A stretch of 39,126 nucleotides of DNA, taken from assembly GCA_029941135.1 (NCBI GenBank), contig JAPYRI010000020.1, forward strand, positions 1-39,126, given 5' to 3'. How positions within the stretch are numbered: position 1 is the first letter of the stretch; each line of letters begins with the position of its first letter. A program made the translations under genes and the position numbers. Positions 7,004 to 14,424 of this stretch are shown piece by piece. This DNA is from Alphaproteobacteria bacterium. Its GTDB lineage: Bacteria > Pseudomonadota > Alphaproteobacteria > JAPYRI01. The notes beneath the pieces were generated by a model. That model was not told the origin of the DNA. It was given only the letters and a program-made list of their open reading frames with translations, and did not search any database.

Positions 7004-8782
7004 ATGAAAAATAGTCTTATGCCCTCTATTCAACGCCCTTGGTACGCCTGCGCCAGCAAACTCTTTTTTTTGCTCCTGTTAAGTTTTCCGGCCCAAGCCG
7101 GCGGACCGGACAGCATAACCTTGCCGTCGGTTGCGTCGGATAAAGCAGTGACGACCGCTGTCAAAATGATGGTCTCGGCAGCCAACCCTCACGCGGCAAA
7201 GGCCGGTCTTGAGATTCTAAAAGCCGGCGGCAGTGCAGTCGATGCCGCCTTGGCGATTCAGTTGATGCTCACCTTGGTTGAGCCGCAATCGTCTGGCATC
7301 GGCGGTGGCGGTTTCCTTATGTATTACGATGCGGCGACCAAAACTGTCAGCGCTTACGATGGCCGCGAGACCGCCCCGGCTGCCGCTACACCAGCATTAT
7401 TTCTGGATGAAAATGGAGAGCCGCAAAAGTTTTTCGACGCGGTCATGGGCGGCAAATCGGTCGGCGTGCCCGGCATCCTACGACTGTTTGAGCTGGCCCA
7501 TGCCGTGCATGGCAAGTTGCCCTGGGCGCAAATGTTCGCGCCCGGAATTGCCCTCGCGGACAATGGATTCGAGGTCTCTGAGCGGCTCCATTTTTTGCTC
7601 AATTATGATCTTTCACGCTTGACCGAGTTTCCCGGCACCCGCGCCTATTTCTTGACCCCGTCGGGAACGCCCAAAGCCGTTGGAACCGTACTCAAAAATC
7701 CGGCGCTCGCCGAAAGCTTTCGGACGTTGGCGGCAGAGGGGGCCGACGCGTTCTATGGCGGTGATTTGGCGCGCGATATTGTCGCCACTGTTGCCAATGC
7801 ACCGCGCGCGCCGGGGTCACTCACACGCGAAGACCTGGCCACGTACCGCGCCAAAGTACGTGACCCCATTTGCCACAACTATCGAGAGCACCGGATTTGC
7901 GGCATGGGCCCGCCCAGTTCAGGCGGCCTGACAAGTCTTATGATTCTGGGCATTCTTGAAAAATTCGATTTACCGTCGCTGGCGCCAGGGTCGGTCGAAT
8001 CGCTTCACCTGATATCGGAAGCCAGCCGCCTCGCGTTTGCTGACCGGGCCGCCTATATGGGGGATGCTGATTTCATCGCAATCCCCATCGCCGGCCTCCT
8101 GTCGCCCGAATACCTAAAAAGCCGGGCTCAATTGATCAACCCGGCGCGCGCCATGGCGGCACCCACGGCAGGCAGGATCGCGGGCTGGACCGGACCTCCG
8201 CCGGGGCCGGAAGTGACGCTCGCACAACCATCCACCAGCCATTTCACGGTGGTCGATCAGAGCGGCAATGTGGTTGCCATGACGTCAAGCGTCGAGTTTG
8301 CCTTTGGCAGTCACCTCATGGTGGGGGGATTTATGCTGAACAATCAATTGACTGATTTTTCGTTCCGCCCGACCAAGGATAGCGCCCCGGTCGCCAACCG
8401 GGTCGAAGGCGGCAAGCGGCCACGGAGCTCCATGTCGCCAACCCTTGTCCTCGATTCAGATGACAACTTTCGGGCCGCCGTCGGCTCCCCTGGCGGGCCA
8501 AATATCATTGGCTATGTGGTCAAAACCCTCATCGGCGTGCTCGACTGGGGACTCGACATGCAGCAGGCTATCTCGCTGCCCAATCATATCAGCCGGGGCG
8601 GTCCCTTGTACGTGGAAGTGGGCAGCAGTTATGAGGCCCGGGTGGACGAACTGACGGCGATGGGACACGACGCACGCACGCGACGGCTGAACAGTGGCTT
8701 GCACGGTATTGCGCGCGCGGCAAACGCCAATTTAGAAGGCGGCGCCGACCCGCGGCGGGAAGGCTTAGCGGTAGGCGATTAA
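7004..8782 (+). CDS. ggt: Gamma-glutamyltransferase precursor
   Basis: This 592-aa enzyme hydrolyses glutathione and other gamma-glutamyl compounds or transfers the glutamyl group, normally in the periplasm. A signal peptide (FFLLLLSFPAQA, cleavage near residue 32) is present. Conserved features are ANPHAAKAGLEILKAGGSAVDA, SSGIGGGGFLMYYD, and the autoprocessing site PS|TSHFTVVD, with nucleophile Thr411. RSSMSPTLV and GSPGG (oxyanion region) follow, and the protein ends in the usual DPRREGLAVGD. The usual Thr-Thr-His at the processing site is Thr-Ser-His here; the nucleophile itself is kept. The ATG at 7004 is followed directly by the signal peptide. The 3' end overlaps an antisense SAM-hydrolase gene fragment. 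Confidence 0.96.
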   Translation: MKNSLMPSIQRPWYACASKLFFLLLLSFPAQAGGPDSITLPSVASDKAVTTAVKMMVSAANPHAAKAGLEILKAGGSAVDAALAIQLMLTLVEPQSSGIGGGGFLMYYDAATKTVSAYDGRETAPAAATPALFLDENGEPQKFFDAVMGGKSVGVPGILRLFELAHAVHGKLPWAQMFAPGIALADNGFEVSERLHFLLNYDLSRLTEFPGTRAYFLTPSGTPKAVGTVLKNPALAESFRTLAAEGADAFYGGDLARDIVATVANAPRAPGSLTREDLATYRAKVRDPICHNYREHRICGMGPPSSGGLTSLMILGILEKFDLPSLAPGSVESLHLISEASRLAFADRAAYMGDADFIAIPIAGLLSPEYLKSRAQLINPARAMAAPTAGRIAGWTGPPPGPEVTLAQPSTSHFTVVDQSGNVVAMTSSVEFAFGSHLMVGGFMLNNQLTDFSFRPTKDSAPVANRVEGGKRPRSSMSPTLVLDSDDNFRAAVGSPGGPNIIGYVVKTLIGVLDWGLDMQQAISLPNHISRGGPLYVEVGSSYEARVDELTAMGHDARTRRLNSGLHGIARAANANLEGGADPRREGLAVGD

Positions 8783-8881
8783 GTCGACCACCGGAACCGC
8801 GTGCGCTTGGAGATGTAGAACCTCTTTCACCGGCCGTGTGTAGGGTCCGGCGAGGCCGAAGTCGACAAATAAGGCAATCAA
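8765..8881 (-). pseudogene. 5' fragment of a SAM hydrolase/halogenase-family (DUF62) gene
   Basis: Minus-strand translation from a TTG at 8881 gives IALFVDFGLAGPY then TRPVKEVLHLQAHAVPVVDL, and reaches a stop at 8765. This matches the N-terminal 35 or so residues of S-adenosyl-L-methionine hydroxide adenosyltransferases, whose hallmark is LFTDFG...GPY..MK.VL....P...VIDL. The full family is over 230 residues, so only the first seventh remains, and the frame then runs into the end of ggt. The start codon is TTG where relatives use ATG, and the Thr of TDFG is Val. It sits 12 bp after the tam stop, as an operon partner would. I infer a deletion remnant; it is not expected to work. Confidence 0.7.
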
Positions 8882-8893
8882 AGTACGCGCCGT

Positions 8894-9682
8894 TCAGCGC
8901 ACGGCATAAATAAACAAACGCCGGAAGCTATACACGGTACGCCCATCGGCTTGGGCCGGGTAAGCCGCCGCGATCGTCTGACTAAAGTCTGCCAGAAATC
9001 GCTCCCGCTGGGCATCATCCAGGGCATCCAAAAAGGGCTTCAAAACCGACCCTTTGACCCATTCCACCACCGGGGTTTCGCCCTCAAGGTGATACAAATA
9101 CTCGGTCGTCCAAATATCGAGTTGGCGAGCGAGCGGCGCCAGCAAATCATAATACTCCTTAGGCGCGCCGACCGGCTCGCGGCACACAAGGGGCGCGAGA
9201 TAGGGTCCCCAGGTTTTGCTTTCCGCGAGGTCGAAGATCGCTTGGTGGGACGGGGCCTGGTGGTTGGCAGCCATCTGCACCGCAAGCACACCATCGGCCC
9301 CTAAGGCCCCCATCAGCCGGGGCAGTATAACGTCATGGCGGTCCAGCCAATGAAACACTGCGTTTGAGAATATCAGGTGTTGAGGGTCAACTGGCGCCCA
9401 TTTGGTGATATCGGCCTCGTGCCATTCGACGGCATCCAAACCCGCCATACGCCTGGCTTCCGTGAGCATTTCGCCGGAACCATCAACCCCTGTTATCCAC
9501 GCGCCGGACCAGCGGTCATGCAGGAGTTTTGTCACCGTACCCGGCCCGCAGCCCAAATCAGTGATGCGCAGGTCAGTGCCTGTGCGACCGGCAGGCGCCA
9601 CGGGCACGCGCGCCATCAGGTCTAGCGCCGGCTGGGTGCGCTGGCGATCAAACTTGAGGTACTGACTTGGATCCCATTTCAT
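8894..9682 (-). CDS. tam: Trans-aconitate 2-methyltransferase-like SAM methyltransferase
   Basis: This 262-aa class I methyltransferase resembles Tam, which methyl-esterifies trans-aconitate and so removes an inhibitor of aconitase. The N-terminus MKWDPSQYLKFDRQRTQPALD is typical of Tam. SAM-binding motif I is TDLGCGPGT (41-49), the acidic end of strand 2 is GVDGS (65-69), and FSNAVFHWL (105-113) is a Tam-family signature. Length is usual for the family (about 255). It is cytosolic. A likely ribosome site, AAAGGTGA, lies upstream of the ATG at 9682. It follows the decayed histidine kinase on the same strand and may share that promoter, but no regulatory link can be shown. Confidence 0.88.
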   Translation of the reverse strand: MKWDPSQYLKFDRQRTQPALDLMARVPVAPAGRTGTDLRITDLGCGPGTVTKLLHDRWSGAWITGVDGSGEMLTEARRMAGLDAVEWHEADITKWAPVDPQHLIFSNAVFHWLDRHDVILPRLMGALGADGVLAVQMAANHQAPSHQAIFDLAESKTWGPYLAPLVCREPVGAPKEYYDLLAPLARQLDIWTTEYLYHLEGETPVVEWVKGSVLKPFLDALDDAQRERFLADFSQTIAAAYPAQADGRTVYSFRRLFIYAVR

Positions 9683-9709
9683 ATCTGTTCGTTCACCTTT
9701 CTGATGGCG

Positions 9710-11100
9710 TTACCGGTCGGGAATTTTGATCCTGAACCAAGTTCCGGTTGGATCGCTGCTGACCAGCGGAATGTCGCCCCCGTGTACTTTTACCAGATCG
9801 CGCGCGATGGCCAGACCAAGACCGGTGCCGCCTTCCCGTGCGCTGCCGTCAAAAATATCGAACAGCTTTGCTTGCGCGGATTGCGGAATACCCGGGCCTG
9901 TGTCGCGCACATCAATAAACACGGTGTCTTGTTCGCGCCGGGCCGATATTTTTACTTCGCCGCCGGTTTTATGGCCACCGGTTTTATGATTGTCCGCTTC
10001 CATGGCCTGCACGGCGTTTTGAACCAAATTGAGAAGAATTCTGAAAATCTGTTCAGGATCGCCATCCAACTCAAGGCCAAACTCAATATCATCAATCAAC
10101 ACCATACGATCTTCGCTGGTCGCGCCAACCGTCCTTTTTAAGTCGGAATTAAGGTGTCCAGGGGAAACAACCCCCGGCGCGGAAGCCGTTCGCCCGCCCG
10201 GCCGAAATCCAGAGTTTCTGTACACAAGGTGATCGCCCGGTCAACCGCCTTGTATAGACGGGGAGTGAGGCGGCGCACAACAGGATCGGAGCTATTGGCC
10301 ATGCGCTCGGACGCCAACTGCGCGCTGGCCAGAATATTGCGCAGGTCGTGATTGCCCTTACTCACCGCCGCGCCCAGCGCTGCCAACCGGGTTTTCTGTG
10401 CGAGCGATGCGCGCAGATCTTGCTGCACACTCTCCAGCGCCCCCTGGGCAATGCCAATTTCATCCGATCGATTGCTGGGTGCAATCATGTTCTTCGGGTT
10501 TTCAGGGTTGTCACGGAACTCAGCCATACTGTCGGTAATACGCCGTATGGGTCGAACCATCAGCCATTGAAGGCTAAAGAAAACAAGCCCGGCGGTCATA
10601 AGTGGCGCCTCGTTGAGCACAACTTCCAAGTAACTATCGTCTTCACTCTGCGGGGGATCGCTGGCCACTCTGATGACTCGGCCCCCATCGGGACCGCTGC
10701 CGTCGTTCCCCCGCAGTATGGCAGCGAAAGCATCAATAATCAGACTGGCCGCCGCCGCTTCACGCAAATCGAAACTCGCATCTACCGTAAGTGGCATGGG
10801 TTCAGATAAAAAGAGTGCCCGCAAGTCGTGGCGGCGCAAAATGACCGACCGCGCTTGAGCGCTGACGAGCAGTTAAGCCTCAAGGGAAGCCGACACCATG
10901 TTTGACGGAGCCGCCGACATGGCAAGTGTCGCAATCCGAGCGACGCTCAGTCGCTCTTCCAAATAAACCAACCTAAAACGAGCGATTGACGGCACATAAA
11001 TCAAAACTTCACTCAGCATGATGAAAAAGATCGTCAGCAAGATCAGGCGGGCAGACAGTCCGGTCGCCAAAGTGGATTTAAGCGATTTCTCCATTGTCAT
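9710..11100 (-). pseudogene. Membrane sensor histidine kinase gene inactivated by several lesions
   Basis: All parts of one kinase are present in order but cannot be read through. The N-terminal piece (11100-10873) has a membrane segment (LSARLILLTIFFIML...VYVPSIARF) and ends at an in-frame TAA where relatives read Glu. Reading resumes in the same frame through RRHDLRALFLSE and SLQWLMVRPIRRIT (HAMP side), then the phospho-acceptor box GNHDLRNILASAQ. A one-base shift near 10136-10150, beside a run of five As, moves the rest into another frame. That part has the N-box NLVQNAVQAM, G1 DTGPGIP and G2 GTGLGLAIA. The second membrane helix also seems lost (NEAPL joined directly to MTAGLVFF). A 15-nt tandem duplication (HKTGG twice) lies in the ATPase domain at 9962-9988. 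No cognate response regulator is adjacent. Confidence 0.82.
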
Positions 11101-11114
11101 ACGGAATAGTTACA

Positions 11115-11158
11115 TAAAAAACAGGCCCCCGCGCAAATCTACTTGCCCGGGAGCCTGT
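11115..11158 (-). terminator. Rho-independent terminator of the Cys-rich gene
   Basis: A stem of about 11 bp, ACAGGC-CCCG against CGGGAGCCTGT with one mismatch, is followed on the minus strand by six Ts. It lies about 58 bp past the Cys-rich gene stop and separates it from the kinase remnant. Confidence 0.75.
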
Positions 11159-11215
11159 GTGAGAGGCGCGTTCAAAATTGACGGGCGAACGCACCGTAAA
11201 AATTAGGGCAGATTC

Positions 11216-11431
11216 TTAGCCTTCCTTGCCCGCATCTTTTGCACCACACGGGTTGGCTGCACACGGATTAGCCGCGCACGGATGGGCTGCTGAACACGGG
11301 GTGCAGCCAGCGACATGAACGAAACCTGCTTTCTTAGCCGTCGGATTTGCGCCATCGCTAGGGACAGCCACGGCAATACTGGCGCTTGCGAGGGTGACGA
11401 CGGCAGCGGTAATGGCAAACTTATTCATCAT
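11216..11431 (-). CDS. Small secreted Cys-rich protein, function unknown
   Basis: From the ATG at 11431 (AAGGAG at 11439-11444, 7-nt spacing) the product is 71 aa. A clear signal peptide (FAITAAVVTLASASIAVA) is followed by a mature part of about 45 residues. Five Cys occur in CTPC and then the repeated HPC, NPC, NPC spacing, with AANPCAANPC a direct internal repeat; the tail is charged. The regular xPC units and exported location suggest metal binding or disulfide cross-linking, but that is inference. It lacks the long Cys-Lys pattern of DUF2282 bufferins, and no DUF692 enzyme is near. It lies upstream of the kinase remnant and downstream of the DUF547-TVP38 pair on the same strand, with its own terminator. 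Confidence 0.7.
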   Translation of the reverse strand: MMNKFAITAAVVTLASASIAVAVPSDGANPTAKKAGFVHVAGCTPCSAAHPCAANPCAANPCGAKDAGKEG

Positions 11432-11614
11432 CTTTGCTCTCCTTGTTTTGCTGTGATTATGGGTGTGTTGAAGGCGGCGGAGCACATTTCCGAGCACCGA
11501 CAACTACGCATTCGTTTAAGCTACAATTTTACCGGGAAGTGATCTTGAAACCTGACCAGTTCAACAAATTAACGCTAGCTAACTCTTACGCGCGGAGGGT
11601 GTGTCAAAATTGTG

Positions 11615-12397
11615 TCACGGATCAGTTTTCTCATTGTCGCGGACCAAAGACTTGAACTTTTTGTACGCCACCGGCAGCAAAGAAAACAGCCCCAATCCGG
11701 CGAATGCTACCATAAGTTCCGGCGTCAGCACGCTTGAAACCGAGAACGATTCCCCCCGGTCAAATATACTGCCAAGTCCCGCACCAACCAGCGCGTAGAC
11801 AAAACCGCCGGGGATGATACCGATAAATGTGGCGGCAAAAAATATTAGAATCGGTACGCCGAGAAAGGCCGGTGCGAGATTAATCAGCCAGAACGGAAAG
11901 ATTGGAATGAGCCGCAGGGTGAGTAAATAGCTGAAGGCATTTTCGCGGAACCCAGCTTCCATTTTCTTAAGTCGCGGCCCCGCTTTGGCCTTTAATAAAT
12001 CGCCAACCGCCGTTCGGGCCGCGGCAAAAACGATAACCGCACCGATGGTTGCACCGGTAACCGCACATAGTGTGCCGACGACCGCGCCAAACAAAAAGCC
12101 GCTGGTCATGGTGAGTATGGCGGCCCCGGGCACAGAAACAGCAATTGCCGCCGCATAAACGGCGATAAAAGCAACGGCCGCCAAAAGACCATTGCGCGCG
12201 ACCCAACTGGTAAGCAGGTCGCGGTTCTCCTTAAGCGCATCGAAAGTGAGGAAACGATCCAGATCGAGCGCCAAAACAATCCCCAATCCGGCCACCAGCA
12301 CCACTAGTGGCGCCAGTCTTCGGAGCGGAAACCGAGACGTTCCCGGGTCCCCGGCGTTCCCATTCTCTATCGTCGAATTGGTCAAACTTGTATCCAT
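11615..12397 (-). CDS. TVP38/TMEM64 family inner-membrane protein (VTT/DedA superfamily)
   Basis: This protein of about 260 aa has five to six hydrophobic segments. The VTT core carries GFLFGAVVGTLCAVTGATIG (about residues 101-120) and LRLIPIFPFWLINLAPAFLG (about 160-179), with the re-entrant glycine- and proline-rich pattern typical of the group. Members are thought to act as lipid scramblases/flippases or small-molecule transporters in the inner membrane; the specific substrate is unknown. I take the ATG at 12397, which lies two bases after the DUF547 stop; a TTG at 12403 would overlap it. This tight spacing implies translational coupling with DUF547. The pairing is recurrent in bacteria, including in arsenosugar-type clusters as I recall, but no arsenic genes are seen here. 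Confidence 0.9.
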   Translation of the reverse strand: MDTSLTNSTIENGNAGDPGTSRFPLRRLAPLVVLVAGLGIVLALDLDRFLTFDALKENRDLLTSWVARNGLLAAVAFIAVYAAAIAVSVPGAAILTMTSGFLFGAVVGTLCAVTGATIGAVIVFAAARTAVGDLLKAKAGPRLKKMEAGFRENAFSYLLTLRLIPIFPFWLINLAPAFLGVPILIFFAATFIGIIPGGFVYALVGAGLGSIFDRGESFSVSSVLTPELMVAFAGLGLFSLLPVAYKKFKSLVRDNEKTDP

Positions 12398-12399
12398 TG

Positions 12400-13326
12400 T
12401 CAATTCGCTTGCCTAAACTTGTCACGATGGTCGTTCAAGGACCAGTCGTAATCGCTAAATTCGAAACTACTGACCCCGTTCAGGACCCGCGACAACGGGA
12501 CCGCGGCAAATTTTCGCAAGTGATCGAGAACATTCGCGTCAGTTTCGCCAAAATCTTCCCGGTACCACTTATAGAGCCTGGACACTCGAACGCCATTGCT
12601 CTCAATGGATACCGCGCGGGGGTGATTGACAAATGCACGGGCGGCAGCATCAAGCTGAGCGCCCAGTCCGGCGCTGGTAAATGCCCTGGGCATCAAGTTT
12701 GGACACCCGACCGCCGCACAATTTAGAGCGTAATGAAGGCGCGGATCCTGCCAGATCGGCCGCAAGATGCTGTGCTCAATATCATCAAGGCTGAGAATTT
12801 GGCCTTCAATCTTGGTCAGTGGTGCGCCCCAAGGGCCGACCGCAAACCAACCCGGAGAAATATCAATATCGCGAATGGATTGAAGTGGATAGTGGCGCAG
12901 CACCAATCGAATCGTTAGGGCGTTGTATAGATTTATCCAAAAAGCCATTTGCTCCTGGCGATTGTAAGTGCCGATACGAACCCGCTCCAGGTAGGCAATG
13001 TAGGCGTCGAGCATCACCTTGTCGGTTGGACGAACATGGTTGTAATCGACCCGAGTCGCGCCCGCCTGATCGGTTGTTACGTACGCTTCCAAAAACCGCT
13101 CCCACACGGAATGTTCGAGCCTATCGGTTGAGTTTTGATCGTAGGTCCGCCAACGGGATTGAAAATCCGCGTCGGCTGCATCGGCCGCGACCACAGGAGC
13201 AGAAACCGTGAGCCACCAGGAGCCAAGCCCGGCTAATATCGACAATATTAGACGTTGGCGGCGCCATTGTTGAGAGATGTACAAACGCAGACCCCATGCA
13301 TGCGGATTCCAGATCGGGGAATCCAT
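12400..13326 (-). CDS. DUF547 domain-containing exported protein
   Basis: This 308-aa protein has an N-terminal signal or anchor (LILSILAGLGSWWLTVSAPVVA, ending near residue 48) followed by a DUF547 domain. Diagnostic blocks are VDYNHVRPTDKVMLDAYI, FWINLYNALTIRLVLRHYP, LTKIEGQILSLDDIEH, and HYALNCAAVGCPNL with its conserved Cys and His. The fold is related to transglutaminase/papain-like proteins, but no activity is established for the family. It is predicted to be periplasmic. It is the first gene of a two-gene unit with TVP38/TMEM64 (2-bp gap). Upstream is the rpmH promoter region, facing away. Confidence 0.88.
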   Translation of the reverse strand: MDSPIWNPHAWGLRLYISQQWRRQRLILSILAGLGSWWLTVSAPVVAADAADADFQSRWRTYDQNSTDRLEHSVWERFLEAYVTTDQAGATRVDYNHVRPTDKVMLDAYIAYLERVRIGTYNRQEQMAFWINLYNALTIRLVLRHYPLQSIRDIDISPGWFAVGPWGAPLTKIEGQILSLDDIEHSILRPIWQDPRLHYALNCAAVGCPNLMPRAFTSAGLGAQLDAAARAFVNHPRAVSIESNGVRVSRLYKWYREDFGETDANVLDHLRKFAAVPLSRVLNGVSSFEFSDYDWSLNDHRDKFRQAN

Positions 13327-13465
13327 TCGAAGAGTTTTACGCTAATTCCGGCCCAATTTGGGGCCGTATCACGGGCATGTGACCAAAGTTTACCCGCGCC
13401 CGTTTGCGAATCAATTGGGTTCCGTGGTCGCATTTCGGTCCCTGACCATTTTCTCACCGGATCAT

Positions 13466-13494
13466 TTGACTTGGGCGTGGCAAATCACTATACA
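13466..13494 (+). promoter_or_regulatory. Sigma70-type promoter of the rpmH-rnpA-yidD-yidC operon
   Basis: TTGACT (13466-13471) and TATACA (13489-13494) are 17 bp apart, each one base from consensus. This gives a leader of about 45 nt to the rpmH GTG. It is the best promoter match seen in the window. Confidence 0.8.
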
Positions 13495-13547
13495 GCCGGA
13501 GCCTTTTAGCGAAGTCTGCTTAAGAAAGCGGCGACGGAGTACGGCCA

Positions 13548-13682
13548 GTGAAACGGACATTTCAACCAAGCGTCCTCGTGCGCAAACGCCGGCACGGATT
13601 TAGATCCCGCATGGCAACCAAGAACGGCCGCCAGGTTCTTGCCCGGCGCCGGGCAAAAGGGCGCAAGCGTCTCTCGGCATAG
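13548..13682 (+). CDS. rpmH: Large ribosomal subunit protein bL34
   Basis: A 44-codon gene starts at GTG 13548 (GGAG at 13536-13539, 8-nt spacing) and ends with TAG at 13682. The product begins [18 protein letters not shown] and continues [20 protein letters not shown] then RKRLSA, the near-invariant bL34 sequence. The protein is very basic and binds 23S rRNA in the 50S subunit. It leads the operon from the promoter at 13466 and is 11 bp upstream of rnpA, the common bacterial order. Confidence 0.97.
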   Translation: MKRTFQPSVLVRKRRHGFRSRMATKNGRQVLARRRAKGRKRLSA

Positions 13683-13693
13683 AGCGCGGACCC

Positions 13694-14116
13694 ATGCCTG
13701 GCACGCCGACGCGCGAATATGCGGCGACCTCCAGCATGAGCAAACCTAAAGCAGCGTTACACCCGGAGCGACTTAAAAACCGGCGTGATTTTTTGCGCGT
13801 GGCGAGATGCGGAAATAAGTGGGTAATGCCGGGGCTAATTGTTCAAGTGGATCCCAATCGGGGCAAAAAACCTGAGGACACCATGCGCGTAGGTTTTACG
13901 GTCAGCAAGAAAGTCGGTAACGCGGTCGCCCGTAACCGAGTGCGCCGCCGCCTGCGGGCCGCGGCCGATGACGTGTTGCCCACCGTGGGACGGCCGGGAC
14001 GGGATTACGTCGTGATTGGGCGTCGAGCGGCATTACGGAGATCTTTTGCCGATTTGACCGAGGATTTGAAGATCGCAGTGAACAAATCCGAACGCCACCG
14101 CAGCGCGGAGACATGA
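13694..14116 (+). CDS. rnpA: Ribonuclease P protein component
   Basis: This 140-aa basic protein is the cofactor of the RNase P ribozyme, which matures tRNA 5' ends. The family RNR signature is [13 protein letters not shown] (about residues 75-87), preceded by [12 protein letters not shown] (about 63-74) and followed by [10 protein letters not shown] (about 100-109). The ATG at 13694 gives a 14-residue extension; the in-frame ATG at 13736 starts nearer the conserved part ([10 protein letters not shown]). Neither has a clear ribosome site. The stop overlaps the yidD start by four bases, so the two are coupled. Confidence 0.94.
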   Translation: MPGTPTREYAATSSMSKPKAALHPERLKNRRDFLRVARCGNKWVMPGLIVQVDPNRGKKPEDTMRVGFTVSKKVGNAVARNRVRRRLRAAADDVLPTVGRPGRDYVVIGRRAALRRSFADLTEDLKIAVNKSERHRSAET

Positions 14117-14424
14117 GCGACATGATCCTCTCCGCATTCTTTCGCCGCCTGCCCGCGCGCATGATTACCCTGCTGATTACGGCTTATCGGGTAGGAATTT
14201 CACCGCTGTTATCGCCCCGCTGCCGGTTCGCCCCGACGTGCTCCGAGTTTGCCCTTGAAGCTGTTCGACGCCACGGCGCGTGGACCGGATCAAGGTTAGC
14301 ACTCGCCCGATTATTGCGGTGCCACCCCTGGGGAGGCACGGGTTACGACCCGGTGCCGTGCCGCCACGATTTGAAGCAGCAAAAGCAGAACCGGCGCACA
14401 GACGTGCCCACATTGGAGGCTTAG
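14113..14424 (+). CDS. yidD: Membrane protein insertion efficiency factor YidD
   Basis: This 103-aa protein is of the YidD/DUF37 family, which aids insertion of inner-membrane proteins together with YidC. Core motifs are [20 protein letters not shown] (about 25-44), then [10 protein letters not shown] and the [13 protein letters not shown] block, which include the conserved Cys residues. An amphipathic N-terminus likely associates it with the membrane. The ATG overlaps the rnpA stop (ATGA) and yidC starts immediately after the stop, a classic arrangement. Confidence 0.94.
   Translation: MSDMILSAFFRRLPARMITLLITAYRVGISPLLSPRCRFAPTCSEFALEAVRRHGAWTGSRLALARLLRCHPWGGTGYDPVPCRHDLKQQKQNRRTDVPTLEA

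Noticed and set aside
9491-9500. DnaA-box-like TGTTATCCAC, and oriC near rpmH
   Set aside because: A single match inside the tam coding region. There is no cluster of boxes, no dnaA or gidA, and none in the rpmH promoter region.
10130-10160. Programmed frameshift in the histidine kinase
   Set aside because: There is only a five-A run, without a classical slippery heptamer. The gene also has an upstream nonsense codon and a deletion, so decay explains it better.
11216-11431. Cys-rich peptide as a bufferin-type RiPP metallophore
   Set aside because: It lacks the DUF2282 pattern, and no DUF692 or DUF2063 modification genes are in the neighbourhood.
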